Part shown: piece by piece, positions 7,936 through 15,605 of the stretch
Layout: each line of letters starts with the position of its first letter
Position numbering within the stretch: the stretch's first letter is position 1
NCBI GenBank assembly: GCA_003139695.1
Contig: PLJM01000017.1
Coordinates: 124,001 to 188,000 of the forward strand
Length of the DNA stretch: 64,000 nucleotides
From: Candidatus Dormiibacterota bacterium
Lineage (GTDB): Bacteria > Chloroflexota > Dormibacteria > Dormibacterales > Dormibacteraceae
Direction of reading: 5' to 3'
Position numbers and translations under genes: made by a program
Notes under the pieces: generated by a model
Database searches by the model: none
What the model was told of the DNA's origin: nothing
What the model saw: the letters and a program-made list of their open reading frames with translations, nothing else

Positions 7936-8700
7936 ATGGCGGACTCTGACCTCGACCTGAGGATCTGGCGCGGGGACGCCAAAGGCGGGGAGCTGGTCTC
8001 CTATCGCGTGCCGGTCACCGAGGGCATGGTCGTCCTCGATGCGGTGCTTTGGGCTCAGGCGAACATGGCCTCGGACATGGCCGTGCGCTGGAACTGCAAG
8101 GCTGCCAAGTGCGGCTCATGCTCCGCCGAGATCCAGGGCTTTCCACGCCTCATGTGCAAGACACCGATCGCGGATTACGGCGACCATGTGACGGTCCGGC
8201 CGATGAGAGCGTTTCCGCTGATCAAGGACCTCGTCACCGACGTGAGCTGGAACTACGAGGTCAACAAGCAGATCCCGCCCTTCACTCCGTCGGAAAAGGA
8301 CATGAACACGAGCGAGCCCTGGCGAATGCAGCAGAAGGACGTCGATCGTGTAATGGAGTTTCGCAAGTGCATCGAGTGCTTCCTTTGCCAGGACGTCTGC
8401 CACGTGCTGCGAAACCATGATGGCAAGAGCAATTTTTACGGTCCGCGGTTCATGGTCCGAATCGCCGCCCTGGAGATGCATCCGAAGGATTCGCTCGATC
8501 GCCGCCCCCTGCTGAAGGGCAACGCGGGTCTCGGCTACTGCAACGTCACCAAGTGTTGCACTGAGGTGTGCCCGGAGCACATCAAGATCACGGACAACGC
8601 GATCATCCCTCTCAAGGAGCGCATGGACGACGCCTACTTCGATCCTGTGCGCGCACTGATCCGCCGAATTGGCGGCGGTAGGAAACCCAAAGCGGTCTGA
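7936..8700 (+). CDS. sdhB: succinate dehydrogenase iron-sulfur subunit
   Basis: 254 residues. It carries electrons from FAD to the membrane anchor through three clusters. A plant-ferredoxin type [2Fe-2S] set is visible at C54, C59, C62 and C74. The C145/C148/C151/C155 group (CIECFLCQDVC) and the C202/C207/C208/C212 group supply the [4Fe-4S] and [3Fe-4S] clusters. The ATG directly abuts the sdhA stop. It is the last gene of the operon. The next plus-strand gene begins 80 bases later with its own -10 box and two regulatory boxes. Confidence 0.95.
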   Translation: MADSDLDLRIWRGDAKGGELVSYRVPVTEGMVVLDAVLWAQANMASDMAVRWNCKAAKCGSCSAEIQGFPRLMCKTPIADYGDHVTVRPMRAFPLIKDLVTDVSWNYEVNKQIPPFTPSEKDMNTSEPWRMQQKDVDRVMEFRKCIECFLCQDVCHVLRNHDGKSNFYGPRFMVRIAALEMHPKDSLDRRPLLKGNAGLGYCNVTKCCTEVCPEHIKITDNAIIPLKERMDDAYFDPVRALIRRIGGGRKPKAV

Positions 8701-8707
8701 GGTGCAG

Positions 8708-8722
8708 GGGGCCGATGGACTC
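8708..8722 (-). promoter_or_regulatory. DevR/DosR-like box (site B1)
   Basis: The minus-strand reading GAGTCCATCGGCCCC matches the shared box. Its centre is about 66 bases before the proposed transcription start at 8781, and it is spaced 24 bases from site B2. Confidence 0.55.
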
Positions 8723-8731
8723 CCGCAACCG

Positions 8732-8746
8732 GTGACCTTCGGCCCC
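8732..8746 (+). promoter_or_regulatory. DevR/DosR-like box (site B2)
   Basis: GTGACCTTCGGCCCC has its centre 42 bases before the proposed start of transcription at 8781, the usual position for an activator that overlaps the -35 region. No good -35 hexamer is visible, which fits activator dependence. Confidence 0.65.
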
Positions 8747-8768
8747 TGTGCGCTCCGAGATTGGGCTG

Positions 8769-8774
8769 GATACT
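8769..8774 (+). promoter_or_regulatory. -10 box of a leaderless promoter
   Basis: GATACT ends six bases before the ATG at 8781, so transcription should begin at or next to the start codon. This also decides the start of the gene. Confidence 0.55.
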
Positions 8775-8780
8775 CGAGAC

Positions 8781-9227
8781 ATGTACGTCCAACATTCGGT
8801 TCATATCGAGCGGCCGATTGAGGCCGTCACCGCTGCCATCGCGATGGGTCCTCGGAAGTGGTTTCCACGCCTCGCACTTCCCGGCCGCGCCGCGGTCGGC
8901 CCTGAGATTGCGGGCATCGGCCTTCGCAAGGAGGTCTCCGTCCAGGTGGGCGCCCCGGTGTCGGTCGGCAGCACCACCCAGGTCCCAATCACATGGCAAG
9001 CCACATTCGTCAAGAACCTGTTTCCCTTGATGACCGGAAGCGTCGAGGTTGCGCCGGTCGATCCTGACACCACGAGGCTCACCGTCTGCGGCATGTACGA
9101 GCCGCCGCTCGGCCGCTTGGGCAAGCAGCTCGACGATGCGCTGATGCACAGGGTGGCAGCGGCCACGGTCAAGGATCTTGCCCAGTCGGTCGCCAAGCGG
9201 CTCGCCAAAGGGGCGGCCGCTTACTGA
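8781..9227 (+). CDS. SRPBCC-like (START-fold) hypothetical protein
   Basis: 148 residues. The opening segment VQHSVHIERPIEAVTAAI resembles the first strand and helix of the SRPBCC/polyketide-cyclase fold. The alternating strands and the long C-terminal helix (ALMHRVAAATVKDLAQSVAK) agree, but it is divergent and its ligand is unknown. A start 33 bases upstream (8748) is open. I prefer the ATG at 8781 because a -10 box lies six bases before it. Two DevR-like boxes at about -42 and -66 place it under the DevR/DevS-like pair that converges on it, and it overlaps the end of the response regulator gene by seven bases. A role in the low-oxygen or dormancy response is inference. Confidence 0.72.
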   Translation: MYVQHSVHIERPIEAVTAAIAMGPRKWFPRLALPGRAAVGPEIAGIGLRKEVSVQVGAPVSVGSTTQVPITWQATFVKNLFPLMTGSVEVAPVDPDTTRLTVCGMYEPPLGRLGKQLDDALMHRVAAATVKDLAQSVAKRLAKGAAAY

Positions 9228-9895
9228 GACCCGGGAGTGGTCGTATGGCGCGCGAGGTACGCCGCCGCTTCCGCGCGACGAGCCACCTCCAGCTTGGAGA
9301 GGATCGTTGATACGTAGTTCTTGACAGTCTTCTCGGCCAGCTTCAGCTCCTTGCCGATCTGGCCGTTGGTCAGGCCTCTCGCAATCAAGGTTAGGATTCG
9401 CTCCTCCTGCGCGGACAGCCTGGCGAGCTTCTCATCGCGCATCGTCTTGCCCTTGCGCAGCCGCTCGAGCACCGATCGAGTCACTTCGGGGTCGAGCAGG
9501 CTCCTGCCCGCGCCCACCTCGCGAATCGCGCGGATCAGCTCGCCGCCGCGGATCTGTTTGAGCACGTAGCCCGCAGCGCCGGCCATGATCGACGCAAACA
9601 AGGCCTCGTCGTCGGCGAATGATGTCAGCATCAGGACCTGAGTGCCGTCGAGACGCGCACGGATCTCGCGTGTGGCTTCGATGCCGCTGCCGTCCGCAAG
9701 CCGGACGTCCATGACGACGACGTCTGGCTTGTTCTTAAGCGCTTGATCGATCGCCTCTTGAACCGAGCCGGCCTCGGCGACGACGGTGAGATCGTCGTGC
9801 GCGTTGATCAGGGATTTGACGCCATCTCGCACGACTTCGTGATCGTCGACGAGCATGATGCGAAGCCGGCCCTTGGGTGCATTCACGGAGGTCAT
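9221..9895 (-). CDS. NarL/LuxR-family response regulator, DevR/DosR-like
   Basis: 224 residues. The receiver domain (about 11-130) has D17/D18, the phosphoacceptor D63 (VVMDVRL), T91 and K113. The LuxR-type helix-turn-helix occupies about 158-216. Its recognition helix EKTVKNYVS places K189, K192 and N193 with the same spacing as the DNA-contacting K179, K182 and N183 reported for mycobacterial DosR, which predicts a GGG...CCC palindromic operator. Such boxes are present in this window (sites A to D). The ATG overlaps the end of the kinase gene by four bases (ATGA), so the pair is co-transcribed. Confidence is high for the class and good for DosR-like specificity. Confidence 0.92.
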   Translation of the reverse strand: MTSVNAPKGRLRIMLVDDHEVVRDGVKSLINAHDDLTVVAEAGSVQEAIDQALKNKPDVVVMDVRLADGSGIEATREIRARLDGTQVLMLTSFADDEALFASIMAGAAGYVLKQIRGGELIRAIREVGAGRSLLDPEVTRSVLERLRKGKTMRDEKLARLSAQEERILTLIARGLTNGQIGKELKLAEKTVKNYVSTILSKLEVARRAEAAAYLARHTTTPGSQ

Positions 9896-11508
9896 ATCGG
9901 GAAGCTCATTCTCAATGTGGTCCCTTTCTTGGCAGCGCTGGTCACGATCATTGCGCCACCCATAGCCTCGGCCCGCTCACGCATGTTGCGCAGCCCATTG
10001 CCGGCCGAACCGCCACCAACGTCGAAACCGACTCCGTCATCCTCGATCGTAAGGACAGCGTACCTGCCCTCACGCGCGAGCCGAACCACCGACTGGTTCG
10101 CGGCCGCGTGGCGGGCGACGTTTGACAGGGCTTCGCGGGTCAATTGCACGATCTGATGTGATCGAGACGATAGGCCGGCCGCCAGCGCGGCGTCCACTTC
10201 CACCTCGACCCGAGAACCTGATCGTTTTTGCAGGTCGTCCCCAAGCTCACGCAGGGCCTGGTCCAGCTGCCGGTCTGCAAGGATGCCCGGCCGCAGGCCG
10301 AATATGTAATTGCGCAGGTCGCGTATGACCCGGTCGAGCTCGTCCACGGCGCCTTCGATTCGGCCGGCGGTCTCGGGCGAGCCCGCCAGCAGGGCAGCGC
10401 CCTGCAAGCCCATGCCGACGGCGAACAACGACTGGATGATGCCGTCATGGAGCTCCCTGGCAATGCGCTCTCGCTCCTCCATCAGCCCGACACGCTTAAC
10501 GTCCTCCTGCGCGCGTGAGTACTCGATCGCCACGGATGCCTGGTCTGCAAACGTTTCCACGAGGCGAATCGTCACCTCATCAAAGACGCGGCCGCCTTTC
10601 AAATTCGCCACCATGAGGGTGCCGGTCGCCCGGCCTCGGACCCGGAGCGGCATGAAGATTGCCGGCCCCACGTGGCCCAGCCGGATGACTGGCTGATAGC
10701 CCCTAGCGTGCGTGCTCGCATCGTCGGTATGGAGCGCCTTGCCCGTCTCGATCACCACCCCCGAGATCGACTTCTTCGCGGGCACCGACTGATTTCGCAC
10801 CTGCGGGGCGTACGCGCCGACCGCGGCCACTACCTCGAGCCTTCCTGGACTCGCCGTCGTGGTCAGGATCGAGGCCGCATCCGCTCCCGCCAGCTCTCGG
10901 GCATGCTCGGCGATGGAGGTCAGCAAGGAGTCGGGGTCCACGCCTTCGAGGATTTGGCCGCTAATCTGGCGTAGCGCGTCCAGCCAGCGCTGTCGTTGCA
11001 ATGACTCTTGGTAGAGCGACGCGTTGGCGATGGCGACGCCGGCCTGGGTGGCAAGGATCAGCAACGAGCGTTCATCCTCCTCGCTGAACTCCGGCGCGCT
11101 ACGCTTGTCAGTCAGGTAGATGTTGCCGTAGATCCTTCCTATCGCTTGCACGGGCGCGCCGAGAAACGAGGTCATCGGTGGGTGATTTGGTGGAAACCCG
11201 ACCGTGCGGGCGTGCTTCGCGATCTCCCGAACGCGGACGATTCTCGGCTCGCGTATCAGCAAGCCGAGCAGCCCACGTCCGTGGGGAAGGGCGCCAATCG
11301 CGCTCCTCTGCTTGGCGGAGATGCCTGTGGTGATGAAATCCACCAGGCCGCCGCCGGCTCCGATCACGCCAAGCGCCCCATATCGGGCGTCGGTAACCTC
11401 AGCGGCCAGGTCCACGATCCTTTGCAGCACCATCGGCAGCGAAAGTTCAGAGGCAAGGGCCAGACCCGCTTCCAGCAGCGCGTCCTTACGGTCGCGAACC
11501 TCGCTCAT
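9892..11508 (-). CDS. GAF-GAF sensor histidine kinase, DevS/DosT-like heme sensor
   Basis: 538 residues from the ATG at 11508; the open frame extends upstream but the family N-terminus starts here. It has two GAF domains (about 20-165 and 185-330), a HisKA_3 dimerisation helix with H354 in RELHDG, then a HATPase domain with a DDGVGFD box. The first GAF contains NHPPM with H109 and, 22 residues later, Y131 in GNIYLT. This is the same spacing as the proximal heme histidine (H149) and the distal tyrosine (Y171) of mycobacterial DevS, so oxygen, NO or CO sensing by heme is likely. TAAATT at 11517-11522 is a plausible -10 box eight bases before the ATG. A DevR-like box 49 bases upstream suggests autoregulation. 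Confidence 0.9.
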   Translation of the reverse strand: MSEVRDRKDALLEAGLALASELSLPMVLQRIVDLAAEVTDARYGALGVIGAGGGLVDFITTGISAKQRSAIGALPHGRGLLGLLIREPRIVRVREIAKHARTVGFPPNHPPMTSFLGAPVQAIGRIYGNIYLTDKRSAPEFSEEDERSLLILATQAGVAIANASLYQESLQRQRWLDALRQISGQILEGVDPDSLLTSIAEHARELAGADAASILTTTASPGRLEVVAAVGAYAPQVRNQSVPAKKSISGVVIETGKALHTDDASTHARGYQPVIRLGHVGPAIFMPLRVRGRATGTLMVANLKGGRVFDEVTIRLVETFADQASVAIEYSRAQEDVKRVGLMEERERIARELHDGIIQSLFAVGMGLQGAALLAGSPETAGRIEGAVDELDRVIRDLRNYIFGLRPGILADRQLDQALRELGDDLQKRSGSRVEVEVDAALAAGLSSRSHQIVQLTREALSNVARHAAANQSVVRLAREGRYAVLTIEDDGVGFDVGGGSAGNGLRNMRERAEAMGGAMIVTSAAKKGTTLRMSFPI

Positions 11509-11516
11509 GGTTCGCG

Positions 11517-11522
11517 AATTTA
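11517..11522 (-). promoter_or_regulatory. -10 box of the DevS-like gene
   Basis: On the minus strand this reads TAAATT, eight bases before the ATG at 11508, suggesting a leaderless or near-leaderless message. Confidence 0.4.
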
Positions 11523-11549
11523 CGCCATGGCGACCGGCCCTGCAGCGCC

Positions 11550-11564
11550 GGGTCCTTCGGCCCT
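11550..11564 (+). promoter_or_regulatory. DevR/DosR-like box (site C), divergent
   Basis: GGGTCCTTCGGCCCT lies in the 90-base gap between the divergent kinase and CBS-protein genes. Its centre is 42 bases before the ATG at 11599 and 49 bases before the kinase ATG. It is identical over 15 bases to site D. Confidence 0.65.
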
Positions 11565-11598
11565 GTGGCGACATCGAGCTCGGTGGCAGCCTTGGGCA

Positions 11599-12012
11599 AT
11601 GACCGCGTCGAGGCACACCATCAACGGATCACCCCGACGTCGAACCGTGTCCGACGTGATGACCAAGCGCGTGCATGTCGCCGGTCCGCTTGCGCCGTTC
11701 AAGCAGCTGGTGCGCCTCATCGCAGAGAACCGGGTCAGCGCGATCCCGATCGTCGATCAGCAGGGTGTACCGATCGGGATTGTCTCGGAATCGGACCTCT
11801 TACTCGAGGAAAGGCATGTCGGGAGGCCGATCGACCCCATCGCCTCGAGATTCATGACCACTCCCGTGATCACTGTCGCCGCGGACGCGAGCCGCAACCA
11901 GGCAGCGAGCCTGATGCGAGAGCGAAATGTGAGGCGCCTCGTCGTGGTCGACGATCGCGGCCGGATCGCCGGAATCGTCAGCCGGAGCGACCTGCTCGGC
12001 CTTCTGTCCTGA
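11599..12012 (+). CDS. CBS-domain-pair protein
   Basis: 137 residues from the ATG at 11599; a GTG at 11647 would remove 16. Two CBS motifs (about residues 20-75 and 83-137) show the typical VSAIPIVDQQGVPIGIVSESDLL and VRRLVVVDDRGRIAGIVSRSDLL pattern, which binds adenine nucleotides or related ligands in an intracellular Bateman module. There is no fused catalytic domain. Stand-alone CBS proteins are known members of the mycobacterial DosR regulon, and here the gene is divergent from the DevS-like kinase with an identical DevR-like box in the shared gap. I infer co-regulation under oxygen limitation. The ligand and partner are unknown. Confidence 0.85.
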   Translation: MTASRHTINGSPRRRTVSDVMTKRVHVAGPLAPFKQLVRLIAENRVSAIPIVDQQGVPIGIVSESDLLLEERHVGRPIDPIASRFMTTPVITVAADASRNQAASLMRERNVRRLVVVDDRGRIAGIVSRSDLLGLLS

Positions 12013-12019
12013 AGTCCGG

Positions 12020-12034
12020 GGGTCCTTCGGCCCT
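12020..12034 (+). promoter_or_regulatory. DevR/DosR-like box (site D)
   Basis: GGGTCCTTCGGCCCT has its centre 94 bases before the alcohol dehydrogenase ATG. AACAGT at 12055-12060 could be a -10 box placing the site near -42, though this box is weak. Confidence 0.6.
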
Positions 12035-12120
12035 CGATCAAACTTGGCGGCAGGAACAGTCTGGAGATCGGCGGCAGGACGCCAGCCCACCTGATCTCAA
12101 TTAACGAAAGGGAAACGAAA

Positions 12121-13212
12121 ATGAAAGCACTCGTATATCACGGTCCTGGCCAGAAGTCCTGGGATACGGTTCCCAGCCCGACCATCCAGGCGCCGACCGA
12201 CGCCATCGTCAAGATCGACACCGCGACGATTTGCGGCACCGACCTGCACATCCTCAAGGGCGATGTGCCCGCGGTGAAGCCAGGAACCATCCTCGGCCAC
12301 GAGGCCGTCGGCACCGTTGTCGAGACCGGTTCCGCAGTGACCAACTTTCAGATCGGCGACCACGTCCTGGTGTCGTGCATCACTTCATGCGGGAGCTGCC
12401 GGTTCTGCAAGGAGGCCCGCTACGGCCAGTGCATCGGCGGCGGTGGCTGGATTTTCGGCCACATGATCGACGGACTCCAGGCCGAGTACGCCAGGGTTCC
12501 GTTCGCCGACAACTCGCTGTACAAGATTCCGTCTGGGCTAACCGATGAGCAGGTTCTCTTCCTCTCTGACATCCTCCCAACCTCATTCGAGGTAGGCGTG
12601 CTCAACGGCGGAGTGAAGCCAGGCGACACCGTTGCGATCGTAGGTGCGGGCCCCATCGGCCTGGCCGCGGTCATGACCGCCAAGCTGTACACGCCGGCGC
12701 ATATCATCGTCATCGATCTCGACGATGGCCGGCTGGCGAAGGCGAAGGAGTTTGGCGCCGACATCACCATCAACAACGGCCACGAGGACGCCGTCAAGCG
12801 GGTCCTCGAGCTGACCGGCGGATTCGGTGCCGACGTGGCAGTCGAGGCCGTCGGACTCCCGTCCACCTTTGAGCTGGCAGCGGAGCTGATCCGCGCCGGC
12901 GGCAAGCTGGCCAACGTGGGCGTCCACGGCAAGGCCGCGACGCTGCACCTGGAGAAGCTCTGGATCAAGGACGTCACGATCACAACAGGGCTCGTCGACA
13001 CGCGCACCATCCCGCAGCTGCTCTCGCTGATCGAGGGCGGCAGGCTCGACCCGACGGTGCTGGCCACGCACCACTTCTCGATGGACCAGGCGATGGAGGC
13101 TTACGAGGTGTTCGGCAACGCCGCCAAGAGCCACGCGCTCAAGGTCGTACTCGAGGGGACTGCGGTGGCGAACAAGAGGAACACGAAGGTCGAGGTCACA
13201 GCCTCGGCCTGA
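12121..13212 (+). CDS. zinc-dependent alcohol dehydrogenase (MDR superfamily)
   Basis: 363 residues. It oxidises alcohols or reduces aldehydes with NAD(P). The catalytic-zinc C-G-T-D segment (CGTDLHILKGD) and GHEAVG motif are present. The structural-zinc lobe has four cysteines (CITSCGSCRFCKEARYGQC), and the Rossmann motif VGAGPIGLAAV is at about residue 175. The sequence resembles isopropanol- and formaldehyde-type MDR enzymes, but the substrate cannot be fixed. The C-terminus has a short Lys/Asn-rich tail. A purine-rich GAAAGGGAAACG precedes the ATG. The DevR-like box at 12020 suggests induction with the neighbouring CBS gene, perhaps to re-oxidise NADH under hypoxia (inference). Confidence 0.9.
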   Translation: MKALVYHGPGQKSWDTVPSPTIQAPTDAIVKIDTATICGTDLHILKGDVPAVKPGTILGHEAVGTVVETGSAVTNFQIGDHVLVSCITSCGSCRFCKEARYGQCIGGGGWIFGHMIDGLQAEYARVPFADNSLYKIPSGLTDEQVLFLSDILPTSFEVGVLNGGVKPGDTVAIVGAGPIGLAAVMTAKLYTPAHIIVIDLDDGRLAKAKEFGADITINNGHEDAVKRVLELTGGFGADVAVEAVGLPSTFELAAELIRAGGKLANVGVHGKAATLHLEKLWIKDVTITTGLVDTRTIPQLLSLIEGGRLDPTVLATHHFSMDQAMEAYEVFGNAAKSHALKVVLEGTAVANKRNTKVEVTASA

Positions 13213-13221
13213 CTTCAAGCG

Positions 13222-13244
13222 GGCCGGGGCGCAGCGCCCCGGCC
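13222..13244. terminator. GC-rich hairpin after the alcohol dehydrogenase
   Basis: GGCCGGGGC and GCCCCGGCC pair across a short loop ten bases after the stop. There is no T-run, so termination by this hairpin alone is uncertain. Confidence 0.45.
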
Positions 13245-13368
13245 GCACGTCCTGCTTCTAAACACGGCGCCTGGCGGCTAGACGGCCTCCTCTTCACGGG
13301 GCGGTATGGAGACGAGTCGTCGCTGCTCCGGCTGGTGGCCAGCTCGAACGTGCGCACGGTTGGGCTGA

Positions 13369-13374
13369 CAGAAT
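13369..13374 (+). promoter_or_regulatory. -10 box of a leaderless promoter
   Basis: CAGAAT ends six bases before the GTG at 13381, consistent with transcription starting at the start codon. Confidence 0.4.
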
Positions 13375-13380
13375 TGCGCC

Positions 13381-14226
13381 GTGACCAACCGAGCGCTCGT
13401 ACTTGGCGGCGGTGGAGTGACAGGCATCGCCTGGATGACCGGCCTCCTGGCCGGCCTGGCTGACGCCGGAACCGATCTGACCTCTGCCGACCTCGTCGTC
13501 GGCACTTCCGCCGGCTCCGTGGTCGGTGCTCAGATCCTCAGCGGGCTCACGGTCGAGGATCTCTACGCGGAGCAGCTGAAGGAACCGACCGGGGAGATCG
13601 CGGCAAAGATGGGTGTGGGCGCCATTCTCGGCTTTGTCGTCAACGCTTGGTGGCCCGGCGACGCGCGCGCCGGCCGGGCGCGCCTCGGCCGCGCCGCAAT
13701 GAAGGCCCCAACAGTGTCCGAGGCCGAGCGAATGGCAGTCTTCGAGCGGCGGCTGCCGGGCCAGTCATGGCCTGACCGCAGGCTCATCATCACCGCGGTC
13801 GACGCTGAGACTGGAGAAGCCCGGAACTTCGACCGCGACGCCGGTGTCTCCCTCGCGCAGGCGGTGGCTGCGAGCTGTGCGGTGCCGCTCGTCTGGCCTC
13901 CGGTCACTATCGGCGGGCATCGGTACATCGACGGGGGCGTCCGATCACCCGCCAACGCCGACCTTGCCGCCGGCTGCGACAGGGTGGTCGTGCTCGCTCC
14001 GCTGGCGATGGCTCTACGCCGCAGCGGCAGGATCGACAGCCAGCTCGCGTCGCTCGGGCCGCACGTGCGATCGATCGTGATCAGCCCAGACGCGAACGCC
14101 CGCAAAGCCATCGGGCGAAACGTCCTGGACCCCGCGTACCGTCTGGCCTCGGCGCGTGCCGGCCACGTCCAGGCGGCCGGCGTGGCCGCAGCGGTCGCTG
14201 CAGTCTGGTCAGACCACCAGGCCTGA
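13381..14226 (+). CDS. patatin-like phospholipase
   Basis: 281 residues, starting at GTG. The serine/aspartate dyad enzyme hydrolyses acyl esters of lipids. The oxyanion loop GGGGVTG is at residues 9-15, the nucleophile elbow GTSAGS holds S43, and D184 lies in the DGG motif. Length and motif order fit bacterial stand-alone patatins. No signal peptide is visible, so it is cytoplasmic or membrane-peripheral. It ends ten bases before a convergent small zinc-finger gene. There is no obvious operon partner. Confidence 0.9.
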   Translation: MTNRALVLGGGGVTGIAWMTGLLAGLADAGTDLTSADLVVGTSAGSVVGAQILSGLTVEDLYAEQLKEPTGEIAAKMGVGAILGFVVNAWWPGDARAGRARLGRAAMKAPTVSEAERMAVFERRLPGQSWPDRRLIITAVDAETGEARNFDRDAGVSLAQAVAASCAVPLVWPPVTIGGHRYIDGGVRSPANADLAAGCDRVVVLAPLAMALRRSGRIDSQLASLGPHVRSIVISPDANARKAIGRNVLDPAYRLASARAGHVQAAGVAAAVAAVWSDHQA

Positions 14227-14235
14227 TGGCAGCCT

Positions 14236-14532
14236 CTAATCGTGGGCGACAGGTCCGTTGAGGGGCCACCGACTCGGGTCGAGCGCGATCTCGTCGACGT
14301 AGCACCAACCCCAGTCCTCCCCAGGCTCGAACGATCTCATGATCGGGTGGCCGGTCCGCCTGAAATGGGCGGTTGCGTGCCTGTTCTTCGAGCTGTCGCA
14401 ACAACCGACGTGACCACATGTCATGCAGAGCCGCAGATGGATCCACGAATCGCCGATCCGCAGGCAGTCCTCGCAGCCGTCCGCGCTGGGCGTGACCCCC
14501 TTGATTTGAATGAGGTGAGGACATGCAACCAT
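14236..14532 (-). CDS. UBP-type zinc finger protein
   Basis: 98 residues, almost entirely one zf-UBP domain. Visible ligands are C4 and H6, C20 and C23, C36 and C39 with H41 and C44, then H52, H56 and H62. In eukaryotes this fold binds the ubiquitin C-terminus; the role of stand-alone bacterial versions is not established. It converges with the patatin gene and is divergent from the chimeric gene at 14581. Confidence 0.85.
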   Translation of the reverse strand: MVACPHLIQIKGVTPSADGCEDCLRIGDSWIHLRLCMTCGHVGCCDSSKNRHATAHFRRTGHPIMRSFEPGEDWGWCYVDEIALDPSRWPLNGPVAHD

Positions 14533-14580
14533 CGGCTATCTCGAGCGTACGACGCGTGGCTCACCTAGGCTGAACGAAAT

Positions 14581-15138
14581 TTGGTCGACAAACAGCAGCT
14601 GCTCGTGGCCGACATCCGAGCCTGGCGGACGTGGCTCGAGGAGAATCATTCGAGCGGGGACGGAGTGTGGCTGGTGCTGGCGAAAAAAGACACTTTGAAC
14701 CCGACGAGCCTCACGTACCTCCAGGCGCTCGAAGAGGCCCTTTGCTTTGGCTGGATCGACGGCCAGGCTCGCAGCGGCGACGAAGGCACTTTCACCCAGA
14801 GCTTCACCCCACGCCGTAACGCCGATGGCGATGAAGCCTGGGCCATGATCAGCCGGCACAAGCCATCGGTTGTGCTGCTCGACGTCCAGATGCCTGGACG
14901 CACAGGGCTCGAGGTTTTGGCGATGATGCGGGGCGATCCCAGCCTTTCCACGACGCGAGTGATCCTGCTGACCGCCAGGGCCCTCAAGGCCGACGTCGAG
15001 GTGGGCTTGGCTGCAGGAGCCGATCTGTATCTGACCAAGCCGTTTTCGCCCCTTGACCTCCTGACGCGCGTCGACGAAGCGCTGGTCCAATGGCGCTCCG
15101 ACCAACCGCCGGGGAGCCTCTACACGCCCGCGGCCTAG
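14581..15138 (+). CDS. chimeric gene: truncated YdeI/OmdA-like domain joined to a truncated response-regulator receiver
   Basis: 185 residues. Residues 1-79 match the start of the YdeI/OmpD-associated family (DIRAWRTWLEENH, ALEEALCFGWIDG, FTPRR) but stop where that family continues. From about residue 81 the sequence becomes the second part of a receiver domain: DGDEAWAMI, the phosphoacceptor D101 in LLDVQMPG, T131 and K153 in LTKPFSP. The first strand and acidic pair of a receiver are missing. The join lies near 14818-14830 and is in frame. This looks like an internal deletion fusing two genes, and either half may be non-functional. The TTG start is supported only weakly by TAGGCT nine bases upstream. 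Confidence 0.75.
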   Translation: MVDKQQLLVADIRAWRTWLEENHSSGDGVWLVLAKKDTLNPTSLTYLQALEEALCFGWIDGQARSGDEGTFTQSFTPRRNADGDEAWAMISRHKPSVVLLDVQMPGRTGLEVLAMMRGDPSLSTTRVILLTARALKADVEVGLAAGADLYLTKPFSPLDLLTRVDEALVQWRSDQPPGSLYTPAA

Positions 15139-15596
15139 AGGGTTTTTTCGAAGCACACGCTCGTAGGTATGCCGGCGTACTCGTCGAAACAGTCGACCGC
15201 GTTGAAGTCGGCGGCCCGGTACAGCCCGATGGCCTGTGCCTGGTGGATCCCAGTCTCCAGCACCAGCCGCTCGCCTCCCATCGTCCGCGCTGTGCTTTCG
15301 AGATGCTCGAGGATCTGCATGGCGATGCCTCGCCCGCGCATTGCAGGCTCGACGTACATGCGCTTCACCTCGACCGTGGTCGGGTCGCGCCTGCGCAGCG
15401 CCCCGCAACCAACGGCTCTGCCTTCCGCGCGTGCCACGACAAAGGTGCCGATCCCTGGCGCGACGTGCTCTGCTTTGAGATGCGGCCCGAACCTGTGCTC
15501 AGGCTTGTAGCGACCGGCCAGGTGCGCATCCAGAGCCTCCACCAGGCGGCGCGCATCCGGCGAGTCAAATGGCTCGACGCCAATCGCGATTTTCAT
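15135..15596 (-). CDS. GNAT family N-acetyltransferase
   Basis: 153 residues from the ATG at 15596, which has AAGGA five bases upstream; the longer open frame is unlikely. The acetyl-CoA binding motif A is VEPAMRGRGIAMQILEHLE, with the Arg/Gly-x-Gly loop. The flanking strands VEVKRMYV and RLVLETG fit the GNAT fold. The acceptor is unknown. Its stop overlaps the convergent chimeric gene, and it is divergent from the amidase gene with an overlapping -10 region (15606-15612). Confidence 0.88.
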   Translation of the reverse strand: MKIAIGVEPFDSPDARRLVEALDAHLAGRYKPEHRFGPHLKAEHVAPGIGTFVVARAEGRAVGCGALRRRDPTTVEVKRMYVEPAMRGRGIAMQILEHLESTARTMGGERLVLETGIHQAQAIGLYRAADFNAVDCFDEYAGIPTSVCFEKTL

Positions 15597-15605
15597 CCGG
15601 TTCCT

